A stretch of 28,726 nt of DNA from positions 56,744-85,469 of the forward strand of contig NW_003546672.1 in NCBI RefSeq assembly GCF_000090795.2, given 5' to 3'. The notes under the pieces were generated by a model that searched no databases, was not told where the DNA came from, and saw only the letters and a list, made by a program, of their open reading frames with translations. A program made the translations under genes and the position numbers. The DNA comes from Amphimedon queenslandica (lineage: Eukaryota; Porifera; Demospongiae; Haplosclerida; Niphatidae). Below, in pieces: positions 10,101 through 26,741 of the stretch (positions within the stretch are counted from its first letter, which is position 1; the number at the start of each line of letters is the position of its first letter).

Positions 10101-10561
10101 GGATCATGTTAGATGATGAGAGAATACCATCTTGTAGCTGAAGATTTCTAGGAATAGCTGCATGAAATAAAAACAGTGGAATAATCATGTGATAAAAAAT
10201 TAATTATTTTTAATCAGTTTGCTCAAGAGTAGATATTGGTTTGCTTAATATTGCATAGAAAACTAAACTGTGAATTGGATTTACCTTCAACATTACTAGC
10301 AGTAACAGCGAGCACTGCGTGTTTAGTTGCAGGAGAGGATGCGTTTCCACCTGATTGTGTAGGAACAACATGGACATCATTGATAGACAGAGGAGAAAGT
10401 GGAAGAGAAACTGGTTGTGCTTCAAGGCATTTAGCAACGTCATTGGATTCGCAATACAAAGGAATTTTATTAACCAATACACATACATTAACAGTGGTGC
10501 TTGCAGTAGGCAATTTAGAAGGAAGAGAAGAATAACTGTTTTCATCTAGGTTTTCAGCCAT
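7181..10561 (-). CDS. DTX3L: DTX3L-like E3 ubiquitin ligase with an internal macro domain
   Basis: Six exons on the minus strand (10561-10285, 10157-10096, 10042-7900, 7844-7560, 7489-7297, 7250-7181) join to about 1009 residues. In order: a beta-rich N-terminus; a KH-like region at about 230-360; a macro domain at about 400-590 ([31 protein letters not shown]) of the PARP9/PARP14 kind; a long Gly/Ser/Gln-rich linker with tandem 11-residue repeats; a RING at about 828-868 ([20 protein letters not shown]); and a full Deltex C-terminal domain to the end ([62 protein letters not shown]). The RING-DTC tail aligns throughout with vertebrate DTX3L as I recall it. Known DTX3L ubiquitinates chromatin and signalling targets and works with PARP9, which supplies macrodomains. 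RING-DTC modules can also act on ADP-ribose or NAD. Here the macro domain is in the same chain. The usual RING histidine appears replaced: the sequence runs CCNQ rather than CxH. The gene is head-to-head with SMC3. Confidence 0.9.
8340..8460. repeat. 33-base coding minisatellite in the DTX3L-like gene
   Basis: The word CCCTGCACCTCCCTG recurs at 8351, 8384 and 8417, an exact 33-base period, with degenerate copies on both sides. On the minus strand it encodes the 11-residue unit [11 protein letters not shown] inside the Gly/Ser-rich linker between the macro and RING domains. Keeping the frame suggests copy-number change is tolerated and that the linker acts as a flexible spacer. Confidence 0.85.
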
Positions 10562-10820
10562 TTTTGCTCTCTATCTTTCTTTACTAACGACAGGGGAATT
10601 CCCCAATTAAAACGTCAGCATGACGTCATTTAGACTATTATTTTAATATTCTATTTAACGCGCAAGCGGGAACACTGACTGAAGCCTAAAGTAGCAGCAG
10701 AAGTACATGATTATACAGGAGCTTGGCCTCAAGAATACATCATAAAAGGAAGAGAGAGTGGCCAAAATAAATCAGAACAATATATAAAGCAGCAGCTGGG
10801 CTGTCAGCTGAAGAGAGAGT
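10562..10820. promoter_or_regulatory. Shared head-to-head promoter region of the DTX3L-like gene and SMC3
   Basis: 259 bases separate the two start codons. The region holds a full CRE palindrome (listed separately), a TATATAAAG-like word just upstream of the SMC3 start side (about 10781-10790), and CAGCAGCTGGG/GTCAGCTG E-box-like CAGCTG words. A bidirectional promoter is inferred from the arrangement. Confidence 0.55.
10621..10628. promoter_or_regulatory. CRE-type palindrome TGACGTCA
   Basis: A perfect CREB/ATF consensus TGACGTCA, with a further half-site ACGTCA about ten bases to its left (10612-10617). It lies 60 bases upstream of the DTX3L-like start codon and about 190 bases upstream of the SMC3 start codon. 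Binding is inferred from the consensus only. Confidence 0.55.
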
Positions 10821-17000
<6,180 letters not shown>

Positions 17001-17421
17001 GATATTTATATTGAAATGGAGACTCTACCTTAGTACGTATAACTAGATTTATATATTTACACACACAGTATACATGATACACTCTCGGCCAATTATTTCA
17101 TCATTATATTAACGTTATTTCATCATTATATTAGCGTTATATTATTATACTTACGCTTTATTGTTGTGATTGTCTAGTTGGTTTCTCAATATACATCTCA
17201 TTTCATCAGATGAAGGCCACTTTATAAAATGCTATAGAAATTGAGAATAATTCTCTCCTAGGCTCCTAGCCATTTTCGATGAAATAGTACATTATTCCTT
17301 CTTTAACTATCATTCCATTATTAAGAGGATTAAAAAATTCAGAAATAGAATCACAGAACACAATATCATATTAAATAATAATGACTAGATGATGAATGCT
17401 ATTAAAAATTGTACTTAATGA
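17001..17421. other. Convergent 3' intergenic region of SMC3 and INPP5F
   Basis: 421 AT-rich bases lie between two converging stop codons, with no gene seen. It contains a short direct duplication of about 23 bases (TTTCATCATTATATT followed by AACGTT or AGCGTT) at about 17095-17145. A minus-strand AATAAA at 17157-17162 may be the INPP5F polyadenylation signal. No clear AATAAA for SMC3 was found. Confidence 0.5.
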
Positions 17422-20400
17422 TTAAATGATTATAAATTTTGTTCTACTGGCAGCCATTGCACTAATCATCAACTGCTTCTCCTCATCAATAATCTCTACA
17501 TTATCAACTTTCTCTCTTGTCAGCGATGAGCTGCTAGTCTTGATTCCCCTCAGAATACTCCTCGCTAATCTTCCTCTACCTCCTGCTACTACTTCCTCTT
17601 TCTCCTCTTCAACATTGTCAACATAGAAACGGCTGTCACTTTGCTTCTCCTCCAGCTCTTCCTCCTCTTCATAACGTGCTTCCTGTTGCTGCGATTGTTT
17701 GAATAGCTTTGCTTTCCAACGTGAAAACCTCTTCCCTGTTCCTCCAGTATTAGCAGCTGTGCTGGGAGCAGTGTTTCCCTCCAAAGGCTCAAAATCAGTG
17801 ACACAGACTGGAGCACTGAGAGTGATGGCTTCTACTGGAGAAAGAGAAGGAGGCAGTGTTTTCTCTGGTAGACTTCCAGTTGTTGCATTGTAAGAAAATG
17901 CTGTAGAAAATGACGGACTAAAAGTAGGAGAGAAGCTTGAAGGAGAAGTGGTACTTGTAGGAATAGGAGAAATGGTAGGAGAGATGGTTGTGGTGGGACC
18001 AGGTGGTTTAGTATTATTAGGTGGTGAGGAGGGACTTCTTGGTGATGGTACTCTCTCACGGAATTGGAAATCATCAATTTGAATCAACTGATCAGGACTT
18101 GATTCGTTCTGATCAATGCTTGACGAGGCACTGGCTAATATAACGTAGCCAATGGACTCTCTTCTCTTGTGTCTCCTCCTCTCTCCCTTTCCACTGTCAT
18201 CTTGAATGACTCTTGACGGTAAATCTTCAGCACTTCCATGAGAGAATAGCCTTGACCTTTCTTGCAATGTTGTTATTTTACTTTCCCTTGATTTAGAGGG
18301 AGAAGCAGGAGCAGAAAACGATTCATCATTATCATCATCGGTGATAGAACTCTGTGATGATACTCTCTCTCCCTCTCCTCCTTTCTCCTCTTCATTAGGT
18401 GAAGGGATACTTAATCGAACAGAGGCACTGCTGGATGAGGAGACATTATCATAAAATATAGAGCCTCCTTTATCAGGAGCTGTCTCTCTGGTCTCTTTGA
18501 CTGGTATAAGGACATTCTCCCAACCATCAGCTGCCCATTCTGATGGAGATATGAGGTAGACTATACCTTCATGGAACTTACTGGCCTTCCTAATAATAAT
18601 AGTGATAATAAATAAAATAATAATAATTATTATAATAATTTACTTTGTCAGTCTCTGTTCTTGTAGCGTGATGGTTGGTTGAACTTCTACTAATTCTTGA
18701 CTTAAGCTCAATAAAGTTACTATTAATATTTAATAACTATAACATTAATTAATAACTATTAATATAACATACGTTTGTCTTCCTCAAGTGATATAGAGTG
18801 GATTGGTCTGAAAGTGAAGTAGCAGGAGCAGCCCGGGAATAAAGTATAGAATAATCTCATGTAGACCCTTCGTGATGTCTTCAATATACTACCAATAGGA
18901 CCTATAATACCATTGAAATAATTATTATACACAGCATAAGGTCAATGAGAAATGCAAGGGTTATTTTGAATTAATTCACAAAGAATCATGGACTGTAGAG
19001 TGCATGCTTTTTTTAATCAATTTCTTCAGTACCAATGACTCAAGAAATAGTCTTAAATTGGCTCAAAATTTATAGCACAATGGCATGAGTTACTTAGCTA
19101 CAGAGATAGCTAATAATATTTACCAATACTTATCCTTTCTATTCTGTCCAGTGGTATCCTAATGCAGCAGGCTACTTGTTCAAATTCATTATTATAACTA
19201 AATAAAGAATAAAGAAAGAGAGTCAGAGCTGAAGTCAAAATGAAAGAACTTACTTTGCGACACAAATATGTCGTCTCTCCTTGCAGAGCAACAGCACAGC
19301 ATCTTCCTCACCTTCTGAAGTTGGAACAAAACTAAAAAAGAAAAAAAAGATTAACATAGATATACATGATGCTGTATTCACTGACAACTGAACTGTGTCA
19401 TAAACTGCAGACTAACTCCATAGCCTGCCTCTATAAACACTCACAAGTTATGCTTACCTATATCCAGCTGGTTCAATTAGTGCCCAACCTTTTACTGGTA
19501 CCGACGTATTAGGAAATAAATTATCTCGACATGTTTTAATCATATCTGCAATCAACTAAAAAAAAACAAAAAACAACGAATAAATAAATAAATAAATTAA
19601 TGAAAATAAATAAATAAAACAAGGAGTTACTTGTTCTCTCTCGGAGGACCAAGGTGGCAGGTCAGAGTATGATCTTTGTCTCAGGCCTTGTTCATCTTCA
19701 CTTATTCCTTTCTGAGACTGTGACAGTGTAGTCAATGCATCCTGAACTGGGGCACCCTGTTGGAGATCTGGAGAGAAAGAGAGAGAGAGAGAGAGATAAA
19801 TGCTAATCTTTATTCTTTAACTAACCAATGACAACTTGTCTGTAAGCATCTCTGAACAAACTTTGCAAATACCTAAGTGTATAGACATGAAAATGAAAAT
19901 GCATGTACATTGTACATGATATATGCACGTTACCTGTGAGCTGAATTATAACCATCTTTCATTACACCATACAAACGTCTCTGGCCATATCTTGTTAAAT
20001 CACCCTATTAATAATATACAGTACTATTGATTTTTTAAAATGCTCATAACTCAAAAAATTGAAGTCGCAATCAGCTCAAACTTGCTACACAGCATAAGGA
20101 CATCAATATGTATCAGAAAATGTAATAAAAATTGGGGATGATTTCGGAGCCAATTTTTGGAAAAAACCATGGGCTATAACCTTGGGTAATTTTCAAAAAT
20201 TTGACATTTTCTTAAAATGGCCGTAACTTAAAAAATTCAAGTCAGAATTAGCTCAAACTTGCTACACAGCATAAGGACATCAATATGTATCAGAAAATGT
20301 AATAAAAATTTGGGGTGATTTCAGAGCCATTTTTTGGAAAAAACCATGGGCTATAGCCTTGGGTAATATTCAAAAATTTGACATTTTCTTAAAATGGCCA

Positions 20401-23400
20401 TAACTTTTAAAATTGAAGTCGGAATCAGCTCAAACTTGCTACACAGCATAAGGACATCAATATGCATAAATTACTTTCATGGCATCAGTTCCTGTGTACT
20501 GCCTGCTGATGGTGTCCCCATTATTGGCCCATAGTTCCTGATAGTGTCTTAGAAATTGACCAGTGAGAGAAGTAAAAGGATCAATGAGACCTAGCTTCTG
20601 TAACTAAAGAGAGAACAAAAAACAAATAATAATATTATCATTATTTTAAAATTATTTATTATTATTGGCATGTAATAAATGTAACAGCAAATATAAAGTA
20701 ATATTACATCAACAATAACAAATAAAATATTATTATTATCATCATCATCTTACTGCAGTTTGTATGAATTCTTTACATATTACTGATTGCACCACGTTAG
20801 TTCTGTCAAGACAGTCCATGCAGTTTACTCTAAAGACTCCATTTTGATAGCATAAAGGCTGTCCTGAGCTGCCTTCATCATTATCAATCCTGAAAGAGAG
20901 AGAGGAGGAGGAGAGTAAAAAGAGAGAGAGGATTAAAAGATGTGTTCCATCCCTTACCAAAAGTATTTTTGTCTTGTAATGTATTGTTCAATATTACTTA
21001 AGAGTAGGTTAATGTTATGCCATTGGTTAACCTTACTAAAGAGAGAGAGAGAGAGAGGGTACATTACAACATAAGCAGCTGCTATTTATTATACTGACCA
21101 GTGATGATGGAAATCAAAAGCAACATAAGTCAGTGACGGACAGTCCAATGTTAGCAGCTGCTTCTCAAACGCTGTTGACACAATCTAACAAAGTTTAACA
21201 AAACAAAATGAAAGGTGATAAACAACAACGCATACATGTACATACACTGCATTACATTATACATGTACAATGTGTAGTACACAGAGAGTTAATATTATGT
21301 ACACATTCATTATGGAAGTAGTAAACACGTATTCTTTTTCTTACTCTTTCTCTTCCTGATTGGTTGATTAGATTAACAATAACCTGTTCCCTGTACAGGT
21401 TCATCTGGCTTTCAAAATGACGCTCAAATGCAACAGCTGTCTCTTCATCAGCTGCAATAAATAAATCATTATAAATCATTATAGGATTAGCATGTGTACA
21501 CTTACTTTGCTCTATAATTGGCAGTGGCCTGTATCTATTGCCAGGCTGTGTCCAATACACTGGAACGGATCCTCTTACTACAATAAATGATAATAAATGA
21601 GTCGCGGCTAGCAGCAGCTGCAGAGAGAGAGAAAGAGAGGAAAAAGAAGAGGAATTTATTCATTAATATAATATTTTCTTTTTTGGCTAACCATTTCTGT
21701 TTCCACAAAATTTGCAACATGTCCTTCATTATCGACCCCTCGTCTTAGATACCTGGTTCCTATAGCAACGATATGACTACACCCACAGACTCACATACAC
21801 ATTACCTGCTCTGTGGCGACTCCGTCTTGATATCAGAGCCATGGTAACGGTTGGTACATCACTTGAGATATTAGGAACCATAACAAATGCTTGAGATGAT
21901 TCTGAATCTGATTTGGGATCAATTTGAGATGATTTAAGATCAGATTGAGATGATTTGGAATCAGTATGAAATGATATGAGATCAGATTGAGTATCAGTTA
22001 TTGATTGATCAAGTTGATGCTGATTTGATTGAGTTAAAGTATCATTTAGTTCATTTGGCAAAGAAGCAGCTAATGGCGTTGAACTATAGATATCATGTTC
22101 ATCTTTTCGGTCATTTCTCTTTATCTCCTCTCCACCTCTTTCCTCCACGTCCACTGATGCTGTAGCCATGCCTTCTTTGGGCGGAGTCCCCAATAAAAAT
22201 GTGGTCACATGAGTGTCGTGTGACTGCTGCTTTTTAAGGAATATTCCGAGCTGGTCTGGAGAAGGTATGGGTATGGTCTTGATCTCAATATAACCTTGAA
22301 CAACGGGTAATACCCACTTGTCAATCTAGATGCATAAACAAATATTTATTATTATTATTATTGTTAATTTACTGTTTTATCATTATCAAGTAAATCCTGC
22401 AACATATTCTTGTTCCAAAAGAATCTTTCATCAACCTAAATGTACATGTTTATCAATAAAAATAATCTAAAAATACAAACATGGTCTTATCTAACTTACC
22501 CTTTCCCATTTCCTCAGTTTATTGGCGTCTCCACAGTCGTGCTTGCGCTGAACCGATTGCGTCAGATCTGTTTCGTAACTGAAATAGAATGACCTGGATC
22601 CATTAAACATCTGAAGCAAAGCCTACAAAGAGGTCAAGTGGAAGGAGGCCATAAATGTTAATAATGTTTACTAAAGAATATTAAAAAAACAAAGGGACCA
22701 CAAATAAACATGGCTCAAATACAAATTACTACAACCTCTTTACATTTAATTGTAGATAAGGAGAAGAGAAACCATCAGTAGTATACATCATGTACTTATA
22801 GTACTCACTAATAGTAGCAGCTGTGCATTAGCTCATTTACCTCCTTAAGCTTCTTCTCTAACTTCCCGATATCTTTAACATCTTTCTCTCTACGATCCTG
22901 AGCATACGTCTATGAAAATAAGAGAGAGAACTCTTACACCATCTTCCCTCTCTCTCCCTCTTACACCATCTTTCCCCCTCTCTCCCTCTTTACCTCCATT
23001 TTAATTTCGTCTATTGATTTCTCAGCCGATAAAGAAATCAGTGCAACTCTCTCGATACAAAACACATCAGAGTCTGTGTTTGGTAGGCGACCTATGGACT
23101 TTGCTTCAGTTATTATTAACAAATACCAACCAGTGTCTGAAAGAGGAAGTGTGTAGCTACAGTACATGTAAGGACAGTGATTACTTGAAAGTAACTGGAG
23201 TTTTCCTATTAATCCAAAAGAGTGGCAGAGTTTAGTTGGCACAGAATTTGCTTGTACATCAATACCTAAACGAAAATATAAACAAAAATAATTAAAATAA
23301 TAATAATGAAACAGTTTTAAGAGTTTAAACCACAACAAAGATATCTCTATCTAGACATTACTTGATCCAACGAGTAGAGACCCGTCTTCCCTCGAGTACC

Positions 23401-23617
23401 AAAGTGTGTCTACAGTGCTCTCTCCTCTTTTCATAATCATAACGTGTGACTTTGTTATCCACACTTCTAAATTAGGATCAGCACTCTCTCCTCTTCCTCC
23501 AGGAAGGAGGCCCTGTTGGTCTATGGACCCCATATCATCCAGCTCTATGGATAACAGGTTGCTCGCGTCCACTCGTGAAGACTTGTGGGAAAGATGGAGA
23601 GAAGGAGAAGTAGCCAT
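17422..23617 (-). CDS. INPP5F: INPP5F/SAC2-like phosphoinositide phosphatase
   Basis: Twenty-three exons on the minus strand: 23617-23362, 23265-23185, 23136-22994, 22909-22841, 22622-22500, 22435-22373, 22325-21806, 21759-21692, 21617-21506, 21451-21345, 21184-21099, 21035-20958, 20889-20754, 20603-20475, 20004-19934, 19872-19826, 19767-19631, 19555-19458, 19331-19254, 19197-19124, 18901-18773, 18695-18644, 18589-17422. They sum to 1275 codons (about 1274 residues; the human protein is about 1130). INPP5F/SAC2 removes the 4-phosphate of PI(4)P on endosomes. Seen: an N-terminal SAC part (LWYSREDGSLLV, FGLIGKLQLLS, GWYLLIITEAKSIGRLP), MALISRRSRHRAG, RGSVPVYWTQPGNRYRP and the catalytic CX5R motif CMDCLDRTNVVQS with Cys at about residue 592. 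WANNGDTISRQYTGT follows, then the family's hSac2 homology domain (GWALIEPAGY to about LEED). The C-terminus is a long Ser/Pro/acidic tail in one exon. An Asp/Ser/Gln-rich insertion sits in exon 7. Exon 9 carries the LLLAATHLLSF stretch matching the family. It is divergent from the ubiquitin-like/Death gene. Confidence 0.93.
20036..20466 (+). repeat. Tandem array of a 177-base repeat (about 2.4 copies) in an INPP5F intron
   Basis: The motif CATAACTxAAAAAATTxAAGTC recurs at about 20044, 20221 and 20398, a 177-base period. Each unit has CAAACTTGCTACACAGCATA, GGACATCAATATGTATCAG and an AT-rich stretch near CCATGGGCTATA. The array fills almost the whole 470-base intron between exons 14 and 15, starting and ending within tens of bases of the splice sites. 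A reverse-oriented copy lies in SMC3. Confidence 0.9.
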
Positions 23618-23892
23618 AATTTTATTTCTAATTCTTTCCTTCCCCTGCCCCAGGCTCCTCCTCTCTCTTTCCTCCTACCAAGAGTAGATAATAATTAGAT
23701 AATTATTATCTACTCTTGCTCCTACACAATGATAAGAAACACAATGATAAGTGTGATCCCAATCCCATTCATAGCCCATTCAACTTGATTTAAGTTTTTT
23801 TCACGCCCCCTTTCTGTTTCTGACTTGCTGTCTTTGTTGTTGGTATTCTCCGAGGTATTCTCTTCAACCCTCGCTTCAATCTCTTGTTAAAA
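23618..23892. promoter_or_regulatory. Shared head-to-head promoter region of INPP5F and the ubiquitin-like/Death gene
   Basis: 275 bases separate the two start codons. It contains a CT-rich block (about 23637-23675), a 17-base inverted repeat (listed separately) and a pyrimidine-rich stretch before the rightward ATG. Part of this region, together with the start of INPP5F exon 1, is duplicated at 26611-26893 upstream of the second ubiquitin-like gene. That supports it travelling as a promoter unit. Confidence 0.55.
23680..23717. repeat. 17-base perfect inverted repeat with 4-base loop
   Basis: The arm AAGAGTAGATAATAATT at 23680-23696 and its exact reverse complement at 23701-23717 flank the loop AGAT. 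It lies in the promoter between divergent genes. It could be a hairpin in a transcript, a cruciform or a dimer site, or the footprint of a small transposon. It is absent from the duplicated promoter at 26704-26893. Confidence 0.75.
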
Positions 23893-26071
23893 ATGGGCCA
23901 AACCCTGTCTAAGGTATTAACATCCAATCGAGGGTCTAATCATGCGCCAGATGTGGACAGTATGTCTAGGCCTAGTGTCGCTGATACAGTTAGATCGAGC
24001 TCTTGTACGATCTTTGCTAGAAATTTCATGTTCGGTGACTCCAGAACTTTTGTAATAGAAGCTAAACCAACTGATACTATTGACAGTTTAAAAGAAAAGG
24101 TCTTGGATAAAGTAGGAACACAGCAAATCAGTTTGATGAAACAAGAAATTGTGCTGTTTTATGGTTTACACCCGTTGGTTTGCTACAATGATGTTTTTTT
24201 AAACAAGAGTTACAAGACACTCTTAGATTATAATATTCAAAATGAAGATACAATTCGTGTAGTGAAATGTGACAAATGTCTCTTGATTCATATAAAAACT
24301 CTGACCGGTAAAGCGATTACTCTTGGAGTTGAACCTTCTGATACTATTGAGAATGTTAAAGCGAAGATACAGGATAAAGAAGGAATCCCACCTGATCAAC
24401 AGAGGCTTTTATTTGCTGGTAAAGTATTGGAAGATAGTCGTACACTCTCAGATTATAAAATTTCAATGGAAAATATAATGCATTTAGTACTCCGTCTTCG
24501 AGGTGGTGGCATGGCAATATTTGTAAAAACTCTGACTGGTGCAAAAAATATTATTCAATTTCAAGTTGAACCTTCTGATACTATTGAGAATATCAAAGCC
24601 AAGATACAGGATAAAGTAGGAATCCCACCTGATCAACAGAGGCTTTTATTTGCTGGTAAAGTATTGGAAGATGGTCGTACACTCTTACATTATAATCTTA
24701 AAAACAAAAGTATTTTACACTTGGTTTCTGCTAAGCAAGTAAAGTTTGATGTCATAATGTCAAATGGTAAAACAATTACTCTTAAAGTTCTACCTTTGGA
24801 TACTATTGGGGATATTAAGGCAATGATCCAGGATAAAGAAAGAATCCCACCTCATCTTCAGGTACTTAAATATAATTTTAATGAGTTGGATGATAACCAG
24901 ACACTTTCTGATTATTGCATTCGAGATCATGCAATATACTTATGTACTCTTTCAATTAGGATTTACTTAAATTTTTTAAAGGAATCATTTGATATATCTA
25001 GGATTGGAGAAGATGCTACTTTACTGAGCATTAAGAAAAAAGCTAGCATTCACACTAGAATAGGAATACCAATTGAACAGCAACTACTTCTTTTAGACAA
25101 TGAAGTTGTATCTGATGATTCTAAGCAAATCAAAAATTTTCGTAGATCGATACTTAAGTTTAAAGTACAAGTTAATCCACACTGTAGTCTTGGCCTTACT
25201 GTTGTGCTGCCTGGAGGTGTAAGAAAGACCTTTCATGTAGTCTTGAAAGGTCTCGTAGGAGAACTAAAGGAACAAATAAAAGCAACCACAGGAATACCAG
25301 TTTCTAATCAAATGCTTTACAGCCAATCAAATGAAAATATTTTAAAGAGTAAAGTACCTTTATGCCGGTACTATATTCATGGCGTTCCACCAACTGAAGT
25401 CATTGATCTTCTCGTTCTATTGACTATTCGTATATTGATGCCTTCAGGAGAGATTATTACTGAATCAATAGACTTAGATGAAAGTGTCCGTATTTTAAAG
25501 AAGAGGCTCTCAAGTAAACTAAACTTATCAAATTTTGACTTAATTTACAACCAGTATAAAATGGATGATGAAAAGTCTCTTAGTAACTACCAAATATATG
25601 ATGATACTAACATTCTGGAGCTAATTTTAGGTAAGATATTAAACCAGTTATTTTTTATGATTGTCATTGTGCATCATTATTACAGGTACAGCTCCTGCTC
25701 CTGCTATGCCTGAGACTATTCCTCCTACCAGTCCTATTCTTTCTCCTCTTCCTACTGCTGCTGCTCCTCTTCCTCCTCCTCCTCCTCTTGCTGTTCCTAA
25801 AGAAAGGGATCTTATGAATGATGTTGCTGCTAAAGCTCTTGATAAATGGCTGATTGTTGGCACAATGCTCGGTATTCATTCATCAGTTTTGTATTCTTTT
25901 AGAGATCAACACAATGCTGACCCCATAGCCTGTTATCTTGCTGTATTTCATCACTGGCAAACAAGTATTGACTGTCCTCCCTACACTTGGGATACCATTG
26001 CAGAAGTGCTAGAAATGGAAGCTGTTCACAGATGTGACCTTGCTGCAGCAATTAGAAAAAAATACTTGTGA
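23893..26071 (+). CDS. Multi-ubiquitin-like protein with N-terminal myristoylation motif and C-terminal Death domain
   Basis: Two exons (23893-25630 and 25686-26071) join in frame to 708 codons. The start is the first ATG in frame. Residues 1-7 read MGQTLSK: Gly2 and Ser6 fit the N-myristoylation consensus, so membrane attachment is likely. Ubiquitin-like domains follow at about 37-127 (divergent), 131-206, 207-281, 283-352, 355-430, 435-510 and 510-580. Domain 2 is nearest to ubiquitin ([25 protein letters not shown]) and ends LRLRGG directly before GM, so it could be a deubiquitinase cleavage point. It keeps the positions of K6, K11, K27, K29, K33 and K48 but has Met where K63 would be. Domains 3-7 lack the diglycine. 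A Pro/Ala/Ser linker (about 580-617, with a PPPPP run) leads to a Death fold at about 620-707: [15 protein letters not shown], a conserved [13 protein letters not shown] and a final [11 protein letters not shown]. Death domains bind each other to build signalling platforms. I infer an adaptor that presents ubiquitin-like surfaces at a membrane. I do not recognise a named family with this order. Confidence 0.88.
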
Positions 26072-26319
26072 TTACATTTATACATATATGTATTTAATAG
26101 TACATGCAAGCATGTTTTTGTAATTTTTGATCTCAATAATTGTATATGTTAGATATAGTGATGTGTGCGTGTGTTTTTTGTTTTGTAATTATTCTTGCAT
26201 GTGTCATTAATTATTATTTGATTTATTATTCGTTATTATTTGATCCATTATTCATACTCTGAATTAGTATTTTTAATAGTGACAATTTTTGTGTAGAGCA
26301 AGAGAGATATTTTTTTGAA

Positions 26320-26325
26320 AATAAA
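26320..26325 (+). terminator. Polyadenylation signal AATAAA
   Basis: A canonical AATAAA about 250 bases after the stop codon of the ubiquitin-like/Death gene, in AT-rich DNA. It is the best candidate for its 3' end signal. Confidence 0.5.
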
Positions 26326-26610
26326 GACTTTTAGATTGCCAGTTGGCAAATTATATCCAGAATTCAAAGAGAAGCGGTTTCGTGAATCGAGATAAATCTG
26401 TGCAGCAGTTCTAATTCCTCATAGTATAAATAAAATAAGAAATTAATAAGAAGCATAGCTAGCTGGGACCATAGGCTATATATATAAACGAACTATGTGC
26501 TCATTGTGCTGCGAAATTGCAATTGATGCAGCTACTGCAACTGAATAGAAGTAGCAAAAATGTTCCCTGGAGGTAACATAAGTGCATATAAGTGGTGTGT
26601 ATGTAAGTGT

Positions 26611-26741
26611 TGGTCTATGGATCCCATATCATCCAGCTCTATGGATAAGAGGTTGCTGGCGTCCACTCGTGAAGACTTGTGGGAAAGATGGAGAGAAGGA
26701 GATATTAGAGTTCTATTTCTTTTCCAGTTTTCCTTCTCCAA
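26611..26741 (-). pseudogene. Duplicated fragment of INPP5F exon 1
   Basis: Bases 26611-26703 match 23517-23609 with only three differences in 93. All three are third-codon-position changes (GCG/GCC, CTG/CTC, GGG/GGA) that leave the protein unchanged over SPSLHLSHKSSRVDAS and the following LLSIELDDMGSIDQ. The match stops at the inner side, and no further INPP5F exons follow. A new upstream ATG at 26741 would give an N-terminus beginning MEKENWKRNRTL. The fragment came along when the neighbouring promoter and ubiquitin-like gene were copied. It is probably a dead remnant, though the synonymous pattern is notable. Confidence 0.8.

Noticed and set aside
23014..23235. Plus-strand frame of about 73 codons
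   Set aside because: It is antisense to INPP5F exons 2 and 3, whose minus-strand sequence matches the family.
25664..25879. Arg/Ser-rich minus-strand frames opposite the Pro linker
   Set aside because: They are the shadow of the CCT-rich linker of the ubiquitin-like/Death gene.
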